Source of the DNA: CAYGZM01 sp964354365
GTDB taxonomy: Bacteria > Planctomycetota > Phycisphaerae > Sedimentisphaerales > Anaerobacaceae
Assembly: GCA_964354365.1 (NCBI GenBank)
Contig: CAYGZM010000003.1
Span: 1-64,000, forward strand
DNA: 64,000 bases
Direction of reading: 5' to 3'
The position numbers and the translations under genes are program-made. Below are positions 24,349 to 31,592 of the stretch, piece by piece; within the stretch, counting starts at the first letter, position 1; each line of letters opens with the position of its first letter. The notes under the pieces are model-generated. The model searched no databases. It saw nothing but the letters and a program-made list of their open reading frames with translations, and had not been told where the DNA came from.

Positions 24349-25623
24349 CTAAAGTATCTCAAGGCCGACTGCCGTTATGTCGTCAACCTGGGATACGTCG
24401 GTCTTCTGATTGTGTGTGAACGCGGTCAATCTATCCATTATCTCAGAGATCGACAGTTTGCTCAATTCGCAGAATTCCTCATTGAAATGAAAGCCAACCT
24501 GGTCGTTGTAACCACCTATAAAGTGGTCCGCCCCGTCGGAATACACAAGAAGCTTATCCCCCGGCTCAAGCTGTATGGTCCGCTCGGCAAACTCGGCCTG
24601 GTCAAAAACCCCTAGAAGCGAGCCGCGCAGCTCTAGTTGCTCCGGCTCAGCTCCGCGCTTCATAAGAACCGGATACGGATGTCCCGCACGGCAGTAGGTC
24701 AGCTCCAGCGTCTCAGTGTCGAGCAGGCAATAGCAGCACGTCGCAAACTGATAGCCGGAGAGCTTCTGTGCCGCCATCCGCACGTTAAGGTTTCTGACAA
24801 CATCCGTCGGCTGGAATATGTGATAATCGTTCTCAACGGTCTGACGCATAACCAGGGCCTGCTTGAGAAAAATCGTCAGCAATGCAGCGGGCAGCCCGTG
24901 GCCCACCACGTCAGCGACATAGAAGCCGATATGCTTTTCGTCGATACGCACAATATCGTATATGTCGCCGGACACCCACTCAGCCGGAAGGAAGGTCGTC
25001 GCCCATCGTATCCTCTCTGTGTTAGGCAGCTGGGTGGGCAGAAAGTCCTGCTGAACAAGACCGGCCAGACGAAGCTGCTCGCCCAGATTATCCACCAGAG
25101 CCTCCGTCATATGAAGCTGCTCAGCCAGAGTATTCCTGTGAAGTCTTTGCATTTTCTGCGGCGGCCCTGCCGGTTTTACGGTAATTCCATGACTCTTCTT
25201 GCGGTAGGCAAGATTCATGCTGATTCGGACCCAGAGATCATCTATCGAGACCGACTCCATCTTGGCGGCTATCGAGAAACTGCTCTTCGAAGGCGCCAAA
25301 GAAAAGCTCCTGACAGGCATTTCCAGACGATTAGTCAGCAAGACCACGCCGATATTCTCCGACTCAAGCGACTCGATTATCTGGGCCAGTTTTTGCTGTT
25401 GTGAGGTATCCAGCCCCTCCACATCGATGATAACCGTTCCGACGAGGTCAAGCCGATCCCGTATCTGAGGGTATTTGTCTATCCCCAATATGGCGCAAGA
25501 GAGCTTCTGGGACCTCAGCAGCCGTCTTATTTCGGGCGGCACTTGCCCTTGATTCGTCAGGTACAGGACATCAGTGAAACTTCGCAGCATTTCAACGCCA
25601 TCTGGTGATTCTACTCTTGTCAT
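24349..25623 (-). CDS. SpoIIE/RsbU-type serine phosphatase with receiver-like N-terminus
   Basis: This is a 424-residue protein. Residues 1-140 look like a degenerate receiver-type alpha/beta domain (VGTVIIDVEGLDTSQQQ, GVVLLTN). The PP2C-like phosphatase follows from about residue 195 with WVSGDIYDIVRID, FYVADVVGHGLPAALLTIFLKQ, LTYCRAGHPYPVL, LLVYSDGADHF and QVDDITAVGLEI, which supply the metal-binding aspartates. Such proteins control anti-anti-sigma factors by dephosphorylation. No partner switch gene is adjacent, so its target is unknown. Cytoplasmic. Confidence 0.88.
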   Translation of the reverse strand: MTRVESPDGVEMLRSFTDVLYLTNQGQVPPEIRRLLRSQKLSCAILGIDKYPQIRDRLDLVGTVIIDVEGLDTSQQQKLAQIIESLESENIGVVLLTNRLEMPVRSFSLAPSKSSFSIAAKMESVSIDDLWVRISMNLAYRKKSHGITVKPAGPPQKMQRLHRNTLAEQLHMTEALVDNLGEQLRLAGLVQQDFLPTQLPNTERIRWATTFLPAEWVSGDIYDIVRIDEKHIGFYVADVVGHGLPAALLTIFLKQALVMRQTVENDYHIFQPTDVVRNLNVRMAAQKLSGYQFATCCYCLLDTETLELTYCRAGHPYPVLMKRGAEPEQLELRGSLLGVFDQAEFAERTIQLEPGDKLLVYSDGADHFIGGYNDQVGFHFNEEFCELSKLSISEIMDRLTAFTHNQKTDVSQVDDITAVGLEIL

Positions 25624-25890
25624 ATCTTGCTCACTGCCCGGTCAAATTATTGGACGTTCAACCAGCAATCCGGCAGAACCGGCATTAACTAATTTCGGCT
25701 CGTTATAGGGGGGACTTTGCGGTTTTTTGCCTTTTTTGTGCGATTTCGGACCAGAACCGTTTGCACCCTCTCGCACACAAAAGCCCCTACAGGCCAAAAA
25801 GACAGAGGTTCCACAAGGTGCCGCACGCCAGAAAACAGCAGAACTGTACTTTCACACCCTCCTCGCCCGCACATTCCCGCGAGGACGCTC

Positions 25891-26613
25891 CTAACCGGCG
25901 AATACCGCCGAACCGATACGAAGGATCGTTGCTCCCTCTTCAACGGCAACCTCGTAGTCAGAACTCATACCCATACTAAGCTCGGTAAACTTGGGGCCCA
26001 CGATTTTCTCCCCATGCATCTCAACAAACAACTCGCGCGCTCGAACGAAACAGGCCCGCACAAGCGCTTTGTTGTGCGTCAGCGGCGCCATCGTCATAAG
26101 GCCGGCCAATTCCAGGTTCGGCAGCGTCCCTATTTGTTCGGCCAGATGAGTGGCCGCACCGACTGGAACACCGTATTTCTGAGGCTCATTTGACGTGTTG
26201 ACCTGGAGGAGCACTTTCGGACGCATATTGAGCTTCGTCCCCGAGGCGCTTATTTCCTCGGCCAGTCGGAGCGTGTCAACCGAGTGTATCAGAGAAACCA
26301 CCGGCAGGACCTGTCGAACCTTGTTGCGCTGCAAGTGCCCAATCATGTGCCAGTTGACTTTTCCGGCAAGACCGGGTTCCCCGCCGCCCGTTTCCTCGAA
26401 GCTTGCCACCTGCATCGAGACCTTCTTCAACTGCTGAACGCGGTTCTCGCCGAGCTCGGTGTAACCAAGAGATATGACCTCCTTGACGGCTTCGATGCTT
26501 GCGGATTTCGTTACAACGACAAGTCTCACCTCGCCGGGATCCCTGCCGGCACGGGCACAAGCAGAATTAATCCTCTGCTTCACCAGCTCCAATCTCTCGG
26601 AGATTTTCGACAT
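25891..26613 (-). CDS. YggS-family pyridoxal phosphate-binding protein
   Basis: The 240-residue protein starts at ATG 26613 (MSKISERLELVKQRINSA); the longer frame upstream crosses repeat sequence. LVVVTKSASIEAVKEVISLG holds the PLP lysine, ELGENRVQQL and HMIGHLQRNKVRQVLPVV are family signatures, and the C-terminus has ELSMGMSSDYEVAVEEGATILRIG (read in two pieces). The family keeps cellular PLP balance without known catalysis. Normal length. Confidence 0.93.
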   Translation of the reverse strand: MSKISERLELVKQRINSACARAGRDPGEVRLVVVTKSASIEAVKEVISLGYTELGENRVQQLKKVSMQVASFEETGGGEPGLAGKVNWHMIGHLQRNKVRQVLPVVSLIHSVDTLRLAEEISASGTKLNMRPKVLLQVNTSNEPQKYGVPVGAATHLAEQIGTLPNLELAGLMTMAPLTHNKALVRACFVRARELFVEMHGEKIVGPKFTELSMGMSSDYEVAVEEGATILRIGSAVFAG

Positions 26614-26700
26614 CACAAACATCCAAGATCCCAAGCAAGAACACCGATTAGGTGCAAACAACGACGCAACAAGTGCTCTGTCAAGATTGAAACTGCACCC

Positions 26701-26789
26701 GTCATTGCGATGAGTGGAACGACGAAGCAATCTCCGCTCGTCGAACGATTTGAGATTGCCGCGTAGGCCTTCGGCTTACTCGCAATGAC
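26701..26789. repeat. REP-type palindromic element
   Basis: The left arm runs from GTCATTGCGATG to GAAGCAATCTC (26701-26734). The right arm runs from GAGATTGCCGCG to CTCGCAATGAC (26752-26789). The ends are perfectly complementary (GTCATTGCGA/TCGCAATGAC). Half copies occur at 1964-2001 and 58099-58126. Confidence 0.85.
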
Positions 26790-27202
26790 AACCCCTGGAA
26801 TCAGTCTTGACAGAATGGCAGCATACCAATCCGCGGACGACTTTGCCAGCACAAAAGCCGTCTATGCTCAACTTTCAACGCACTTTTTCTGCGCCACGCG
26901 CGCGTTTCACAGTTCAGAGCACCTGGTGCGTCCGCCCCAACACCCTTGGATGTGCCGCTTATCACACCAGTGCGGCCCGGCGTTGTCCGTGTGCATATCT
27001 CCAACAGTCGCCCGTTCTATCTATCGGCCACCTGGCGGCGAGTGGCATTTTGCCTTATTGTCGCAAGGCGCCAATTTTTTAGGACTTATCGCTTATGATT
27101 TCAGCCGAAATTGCCGATATTTAACCGCGTGGGCTGTGTGTTCGTTGTTGTTTTCGATGGCAATGACGAGGCAAAAAAAAAGGAAAAAAGCCAATTTTTC
27201 GC
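26790..27202. other. non-coding stretch, nothing recognised
   Basis: The 413 bases between the REP element and the small-RNA promoter have no supported gene. A short GCCTT/AAGGC hairpin before a T-run near 27050-27080 could be a weak plus-strand terminator. Confidence 0.4.
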
Positions 27203-27231
27203 TTGCATTGCACCGTTGCAACGTGTATAAT
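27203..27231 (+). promoter_or_regulatory. strong sigma-70 promoter without an ORF
   Basis: TTGCAT (27203-27208), 17 bases and a perfect TATAAT (27226-27231). The downstream transcript ends in an intrinsic terminator about 200 bases later. Confidence 0.7.
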
Positions 27232-27237
27232 TAGATA

Positions 27238-27440
27238 TTAAGATGAGAAGGGGTAAGGTGTAAGTCCCCTCCAATGTGGGTTTCTTTCGTTCTTTGTTTG
27301 GCGCAAATACGGGCAAGAATTGCCTTTTTTGCTCTTTAAGATAGCGAAATTACGCTGCTGTTGGCAGCGTACAAACCTCGGCGAGGCAGTGTGGCTCACC
27401 GGTCTCCCCCCCAGCCGGTCCCACCACCTCGCCCTTTTTA
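27238..27440 (+). ncRNA. candidate structured small RNA
   Basis: Between the promoter at 27203 and the T-run at 27435 are three hairpins and no ORF: AGGGG/CCCCT near 27250-27275, TACGCTGC/GCAGCGTA near 27350-27371, and a long final stem closed by GGCGAGG (27380-27386) and CCTCGCC (27427-27433) with inner GTGG/CCAC and ACCGG/CCGGT. CTTTTTATTTT follows, which makes the last stem an intrinsic terminator. It does not match tmRNA, RNase P or SRP RNA by eye; 6S RNA size would fit, but the characteristic central bubble was not established. Confidence 0.55.
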
Positions 27441-27527
27441 TTTTCACTCGGCGAGGCCTAATTGAGCAGACCATCCGGGCGGAGAACCAGGCCTAATGAG
27501 CGAACCTGCATACGCGCGGTTGAGGGA

Positions 27528-28718
27528 TTAGCCCCGACTTGTGTCAACTGCTCGGAAACGCCGGGCGAATACGATGAAGAGGAATACCGCCAGCAGACCC
27601 AACGTACCCCCATAAATAAAGGTTGCCTGCGGTGAAAACCGCTCCCACAGCAAGCCTGCCAGCAGGCCGCCCGGAAGTGCCGCCAGCCCCGTGGCGGTGT
27701 GAAATGTCCCGATCGCGGTGGCCTTCAAATGTTCACGCGCCAAATCCGCCACATAAGCCCGCTGGTTCCCGTCGATCGCCGCATGCACGACCCCGTAAAG
27801 GGCGAACAAAGCCGTATATGCCGTCAGCGAGCTAAGAAGCGCAAAACCAGCCGCTGTTACAGAAAAGCAAATGTAGCCGAATATGATTACCTTCTCTCTC
27901 CCGATCCTGTCCGAAACAGAGCCCAGCGGCACGGCCAATGCGCTATAGACGACATTGAAAAGCACGTACAAAAGAATCGGAGCCGCGACGGACAGCCTGC
28001 CCGAGAAAATGCCCTGTGCCTTCATAACAAAAAACATGTAGCTGAAGTTGCCCAGGGCAAAAACACCCGAGACCAGGATAAACAATTTCAGCCGTACAGG
28101 CAGACCGGCTATGCCGAGCTTCAGCGTTATCTTCTGCGGCCGGGCCTCGCTTTCCGACACGAACCTAATCGGGACAATCGCCGCAAACCCAATTATCCCG
28201 GCGATAAGTATGATGTGCCTGAATTCGAGCTTCAGAAACCAAAACAGACCAAAGGCCACAACGGCGCCCAGGATTGCGCCTGCCGTCTCAAGCGACCTGT
28301 GAATGCCGAATCCCCTGCCTCTTTCGGCCGCCATCGACTCGGCTATTACCGCGTCCCTGGCGGCGGTTCGCAGACCCTTGCCCACCCTTTCCATGCAGGA
28401 GAAAACGACGGCGCTCTGCCATATCCTTGAGATCGCAAGCAGCAGCTTGAAGATGGTCGATATGAAATATCCGCTGTAAATGAATATCCTGCGTTTACCA
28501 GTCTTGTCGGACCAATATCCGCAAAAAACCTTCAGAATATTTGAGATGCCGTCCCGCAAACCCCCCACAAGACCGATTATCTTGCCACCGGCGCCCAGCG
28601 ATTCAAGAAACATCGGCAAAACAGGCATTATTATTTCACTGCTCAGGTCGTTGAGGAAACTAACGGCACTGAGCAAAAGGACGTTGGCAGAAATCTTTTT
28701 GCCGGACCTGTCCCCCAT
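27528..28718 (-). CDS. major facilitator superfamily transporter
   Basis: The roughly 396-residue membrane protein starts at MGDRSGKKISANVLLLSAV. About 12 hydrophobic segments are visible, with the MFS loop signature GYWSDKTGKRRIFIYSGY between helices 2 and 3 and a matching SVSDRIGREKVIIFG in the second half. GKGLRTAARDAVIAE is typical of a subgroup of uncharacterised bacterial MFS exporters. The substrate is unknown. A GTG at 28760 overlaps the upstream stop (GTGA) and would add 14 residues, possibly giving translational coupling to the YjbQ gene. Confidence 0.85.
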   Translation of the reverse strand: MGDRSGKKISANVLLLSAVSFLNDLSSEIIMPVLPMFLESLGAGGKIIGLVGGLRDGISNILKVFCGYWSDKTGKRRIFIYSGYFISTIFKLLLAISRIWQSAVVFSCMERVGKGLRTAARDAVIAESMAAERGRGFGIHRSLETAGAILGAVVAFGLFWFLKLEFRHIILIAGIIGFAAIVPIRFVSESEARPQKITLKLGIAGLPVRLKLFILVSGVFALGNFSYMFFVMKAQGIFSGRLSVAAPILLYVLFNVVYSALAVPLGSVSDRIGREKVIIFGYICFSVTAAGFALLSSLTAYTALFALYGVVHAAIDGNQRAYVADLAREHLKATAIGTFHTATGLAALPGGLLAGLLWERFSPQATFIYGGTLGLLAVFLFIVFARRFRAVDTSRG

Positions 28719-28756
28719 ATTGACCTGTGCTCCAGTGCAGCAAGCTATTGTAGGAA

Positions 28757-29167
28757 TCACTGACCCCGTACCTGGACTATAACTCTGCGGCTTCGCGGGC
28801 CGTCGAATTCACAGAAGAATATGCCCTGCCAGGAGCCGAGAACCAGCGCCCCATCCTTTATCAGCACCTGCTCGCTGCACCCGACCAGAGTGCTCTTGCA
28901 GTGGGCATCCGAATTGCCCTCGAAATGCCGATAACCGGGATTGGAATGTGGCGCCAGCTCCCCCAAGGTCAGCAGTATATCCTGTGGAACAGTTAGATCG
29001 GCGTTCTCGTTTATGGTGATCGCCGCCGTCGTGTGGGGGCAATAAATGATTGCATCCCCGTTTTCGATACCGGATTCGGCCACCACCGAGCCGACCTGCC
29101 CGGTGATATCAATCATCTGGCAGCGGTTGTGAGTGCTTACGCTAAAGTCCATCTGCACGATTTTCAT
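28757..29167 (-). CDS. yjbQ: YjbQ/UPF0047 family protein
   Basis: The 136-residue protein starts at MKIVQMDFSVSTHNRCQM. The conserved YCPHTTAAITINENAD and PQDILLTLGELAP blocks, the HFEGNSDAHCKSTLVG motif and the LGSWQGIFFCEFDGPR ending match the family. Members have weak thiamine-phosphate synthase activity in E. coli, but their physiological role is unsettled. The start is chosen over an in-frame start 9 bases upstream because of spacing from GAGGGTG. It is followed closely by the MFS gene. Confidence 0.9.
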   Translation of the reverse strand: MKIVQMDFSVSTHNRCQMIDITGQVGSVVAESGIENGDAIIYCPHTTAAITINENADLTVPQDILLTLGELAPHSNPGYRHFEGNSDAHCKSTLVGCSEQVLIKDGALVLGSWQGIFFCEFDGPRSRRVIVQVRGQ

Positions 29168-29221
29168 CAATAACACCCTCTTGTGTTCATCGTACTGCCT
29201 TCACAGTCCATCAAGAAGCTA

Positions 29222-29270
29222 CGAACAACGAACTATGAACAATGATGAACAACGAACAATGAACTGTAGA
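29222..29270. repeat. AACGAACAATGA-type dispersed repeat
   Basis: ACGAACAACGAACTATGAAC and similar units abut the argS stop; the same theme appears at 19330-19357. Confidence 0.6.
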
Positions 29271-31088
29271 TTACATCTGCTCGACAACTGCAATACCCAA
29301 AAGTTCACTCAGCCCGTGGCGGATGGTCCTCGCAGTTAAATCGCACAGCAATAGCCGTGTCGGTCTTTTGTCCGGGCCTGCCCCCAAGACCGGGCAACTC
29401 GTATAAAACACGCTGAATTTCTGCGCCAGTTCGTACAGATAACTCGTCAGGTAATTCGGCCTGTAATCGGCGACGGCGGCTTGAATCGCCTCGGCGTAGC
29501 GAAGCAGGTATTTGGCCAAATCCAGCTCAGCGGGGTCGGTCAGGCTAAGCGCCTTTACGCCCGCAAGCTCGGTCTGGACATCTACATCTCTGCTCTGCGC
29601 CTTGCGCTCGATTGATTTTATCCGCGCGTATGCGTACTGCATATACGGGGCCGTATTGCCCTCCATCGCCAGCATCTTATCGAAGCTAAAAACGTAGTCG
29701 CTCGTCCGGTTGTTGGAATAATCGGCGTACTTGACCGCGCCGATTCCGACCGCATTTGCAATTTCCTCCTTCTTCGCCGCCGAAAGTTCCAGGTTCTTCT
29801 CTTCGACAACCGCCTTGGCCCGCTCCACCGCTTCATCGAGCAGCTCTTTCAACTTCACGTTCTCGCCGGACCGTGTCTTTAGCGGCGAGCCGTCGTCGCC
29901 TAAGATACTGCCGAACATAACATGAACCAACTCTGTCTTCTGTCTTCTATCTTCTGTCTCCTGTCTTCTGTCTCCTGTCTCCTGTCTTATATCCCAGCCC
30001 GCCATCCGCGCAACTGCAAAGAGCATCTCAAAGTGTAGCTTCTGCCTCGCATCGGTAACATAGACAATCGCATCGGCCTTTAGCTCATTCACCCGGTATC
30101 GCAGCGCCGCCAAATCCGTCGTCGCATACAAATACGCCCCATCAGACTTCTGAATAATAAACGGCAGCGCCTCCCCCTCCTTATTCTTAAACCCCGGCGG
30201 GAAAACGCATACCGCACCGTCAGATTCCTTCGCGAGTCCCTGTTTCTTCAGGTCCTTGACAACACGCGCCAAGTACCGATTGTAGTCGCTCTCCCCACGA
30301 ACATCTTTGCGCGTGAGTGTTACCCTCAACTGCTCATACAATTCTTGGCAGTCCAATAGGGACTGCTCAACAATGTATTTCCAGATAGCCAGCGTGTGTA
30401 GGTCGCCTTTATGAAGGTTGGCAACGTGCCCTCTCGCAGCTTCGGCGAAGGTGGGGTCGTTCTGGAACTGCTGTTGAGCAGACTTATAAAGTAGTTCCAG
30501 ATTCGTGATGGGACCGAGTTCGTGCTCCGGATCGGTAAGACCTTCGCGCCCCAGACGCTCCAGATATTCAATCAACATTCCAAACTGTGTGCCCCAGTCT
30601 CCGATGTGATTTTGGCGGATGACCTTGTGGCCGAGGAATTCAAGCATCCGGCAGATACAGTCGCCGATGATGGTGCTCCGAAGGTGGCCGACGTGCATCT
30701 GCTTGGCAATGTTCGGGCTGGAGAAATCCACGACGATGGTCTTTGGCTCCGCCGCCTTATCGACGGCAAGACTCCCGGCATCTTCACTCACATCGAGCAG
30801 TCTGCCGGCTATGAAATCAGGCTTCAATCGCAGGTTGATAAAGCCCGGCCCAGCCACCTCCGGCGGCTCACACATATCACTTAGATCGAGCTTCTTGACG
30901 ACCTCCTCAGCCAACTTGTGGGGATTGGCTTTGAGCTTCTTCGCCAGCGGCATCACCCCGTTGACCTGATAATCCCCGAATTTAGGGTCCGCCGCGGGCC
31001 GCACTATCGCCGCACAGTCCTCAACGCCCGCAACCGCCGCCATCGCAGCAGACACCCGTTCTTCAAGTATGTCGATAACCAGCTTCAT
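29271..31088 (-). CDS. argS: arginyl-tRNA synthetase with a repeat-encoded insertion
   Basis: The 605-residue class I synthetase has an N-terminal Add-1 domain. FSSPNIAKQMHVGHLRSTII contains the HIGH-type motif HVGH, GILGDDGSPLKTRSGE-like sequence corresponds to the KMSKS position, and the C-terminal anticodon-binding helical bundle ends LLGIAVVEQM. Around residues 366-386 the chain reads IRQETGDRRQETEDRRQKTE, inserted between AGWD and LVHVMFG. This segment is encoded by a heptanucleotide repeat (29932-29987) and is not part of the family fold. The frame is kept. rsfS lies immediately upstream. Confidence 0.95.
   Translation of the reverse strand: MKLVIDILEERVSAAMAAVAGVEDCAAIVRPAADPKFGDYQVNGVMPLAKKLKANPHKLAEEVVKKLDLSDMCEPPEVAGPGFINLRLKPDFIAGRLLDVSEDAGSLAVDKAAEPKTIVVDFSSPNIAKQMHVGHLRSTIIGDCICRMLEFLGHKVIRQNHIGDWGTQFGMLIEYLERLGREGLTDPEHELGPITNLELLYKSAQQQFQNDPTFAEAARGHVANLHKGDLHTLAIWKYIVEQSLLDCQELYEQLRVTLTRKDVRGESDYNRYLARVVKDLKKQGLAKESDGAVCVFPPGFKNKEGEALPFIIQKSDGAYLYATTDLAALRYRVNELKADAIVYVTDARQKLHFEMLFAVARMAGWDIRQETGDRRQETEDRRQKTELVHVMFGSILGDDGSPLKTRSGENVKLKELLDEAVERAKAVVEEKNLELSAAKKEEIANAVGIGAVKYADYSNNRTSDYVFSFDKMLAMEGNTAPYMQYAYARIKSIERKAQSRDVDVQTELAGVKALSLTDPAELDLAKYLLRYAEAIQAAVADYRPNYLTSYLYELAQKFSVFYTSCPVLGAGPDKRPTRLLLCDLTARTIRHGLSELLGIAVVEQM
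29932..29987. repeat. eight tandem heptanucleotide units within argS
   Basis: Units of the form YCTGTCT follow one another without gaps (TCTGTCT, TCTGTCT, TCTATCT, TCTGTCT, CCTGTCT and so on). A unit is not a multiple of three, so gain or loss of one unit would shift the argS frame. Related intergenic units lie at 19034-19054. Confidence 0.88.
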
Positions 31089-31466
31089 TCAATCATCAAT
31101 AGTCAATCTTTTTGCATCGCCCCAGAGCAATTCGAGGTCGTAGTAGTCACGGAACTCGGCGTCGAAGATATGTATTACCACGTCGATATAGTCCAGCAGG
31201 ATCCATCGCCCCTGCTCGTACCCTGCCCTGCCGAAACGCTGCAGTCCCCGCTGCCTGGCCTCGTCGGAAATTTCATCGGCCACCGAGCGCATCTGCCTAT
31301 TGCTCGTGCCGGTGACGATTACGAAATAATCAGTGGCCGGCGATTTGCCCTTCAAATCCAGGACCACGATGTTGGTGCAATGCCGCTCCGCCGCCAGCCT
31401 CGCAGCGGCCAGGGCGAATACCTCTGCTTCAGAATCGTCACGCTTCGTCAAATTCCAAGACCTCAA
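31089..31466 (-). CDS. rsfS: ribosome silencing factor RsfS/YbeB
   Basis: The 125-residue protein has the Iojap-family core: VVLDLKGKSPATDYFVIVTG, TSNRQMRSVADEI, GYEQGRWILLDYIDVVIHIF and FRDYYDLELLWGDA. It binds L14 on the 50S subunit and blocks subunit joining in starvation. Its stop is directly followed by the argS start, so they are probably co-transcribed. Confidence 0.94.
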   Translation of the reverse strand: MRSWNLTKRDDSEAEVFALAAARLAAERHCTNIVVLDLKGKSPATDYFVIVTGTSNRQMRSVADEISDEARQRGLQRFGRAGYEQGRWILLDYIDVVIHIFDAEFRDYYDLELLWGDAKRLTIDD

Positions 31467-31469
31467 CTC

Positions 31470-31501
31470 AAATAGAAAGGGGCAGCCTATTTGGCCGCCC
31501 C
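31470..31501 (-). terminator. intrinsic terminator between rsfS and hppA, minus strand
   Basis: On the minus strand GGGGCGGCC pairs with GGCTGCCCC across AAATA and is followed by TTTCTATTT. It lies downstream of hppA. Confidence 0.72.
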
Positions 31502-31592
31502 GATAGACTACATCTATAAACCCTTTATGTCAACCACGCAGGCCCACAGCAAACAGCCGCATCTTGCACCACCTCACCAAAGGCAGACTCGC

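Noticed and set aside
27238..27440. SRP RNA, RNase P RNA or tmRNA
   Set aside because: The diagnostic SRP GGAAG-type tetraloop region, the RNase P size and core, and a tmRNA acceptor or tag frame are not present.
29932..29987. CRISPR-like array
   Set aside because: Seven-base gapless units without spacers are a microsatellite. No CRISPR repeat-spacer pattern was seen anywhere in the window.
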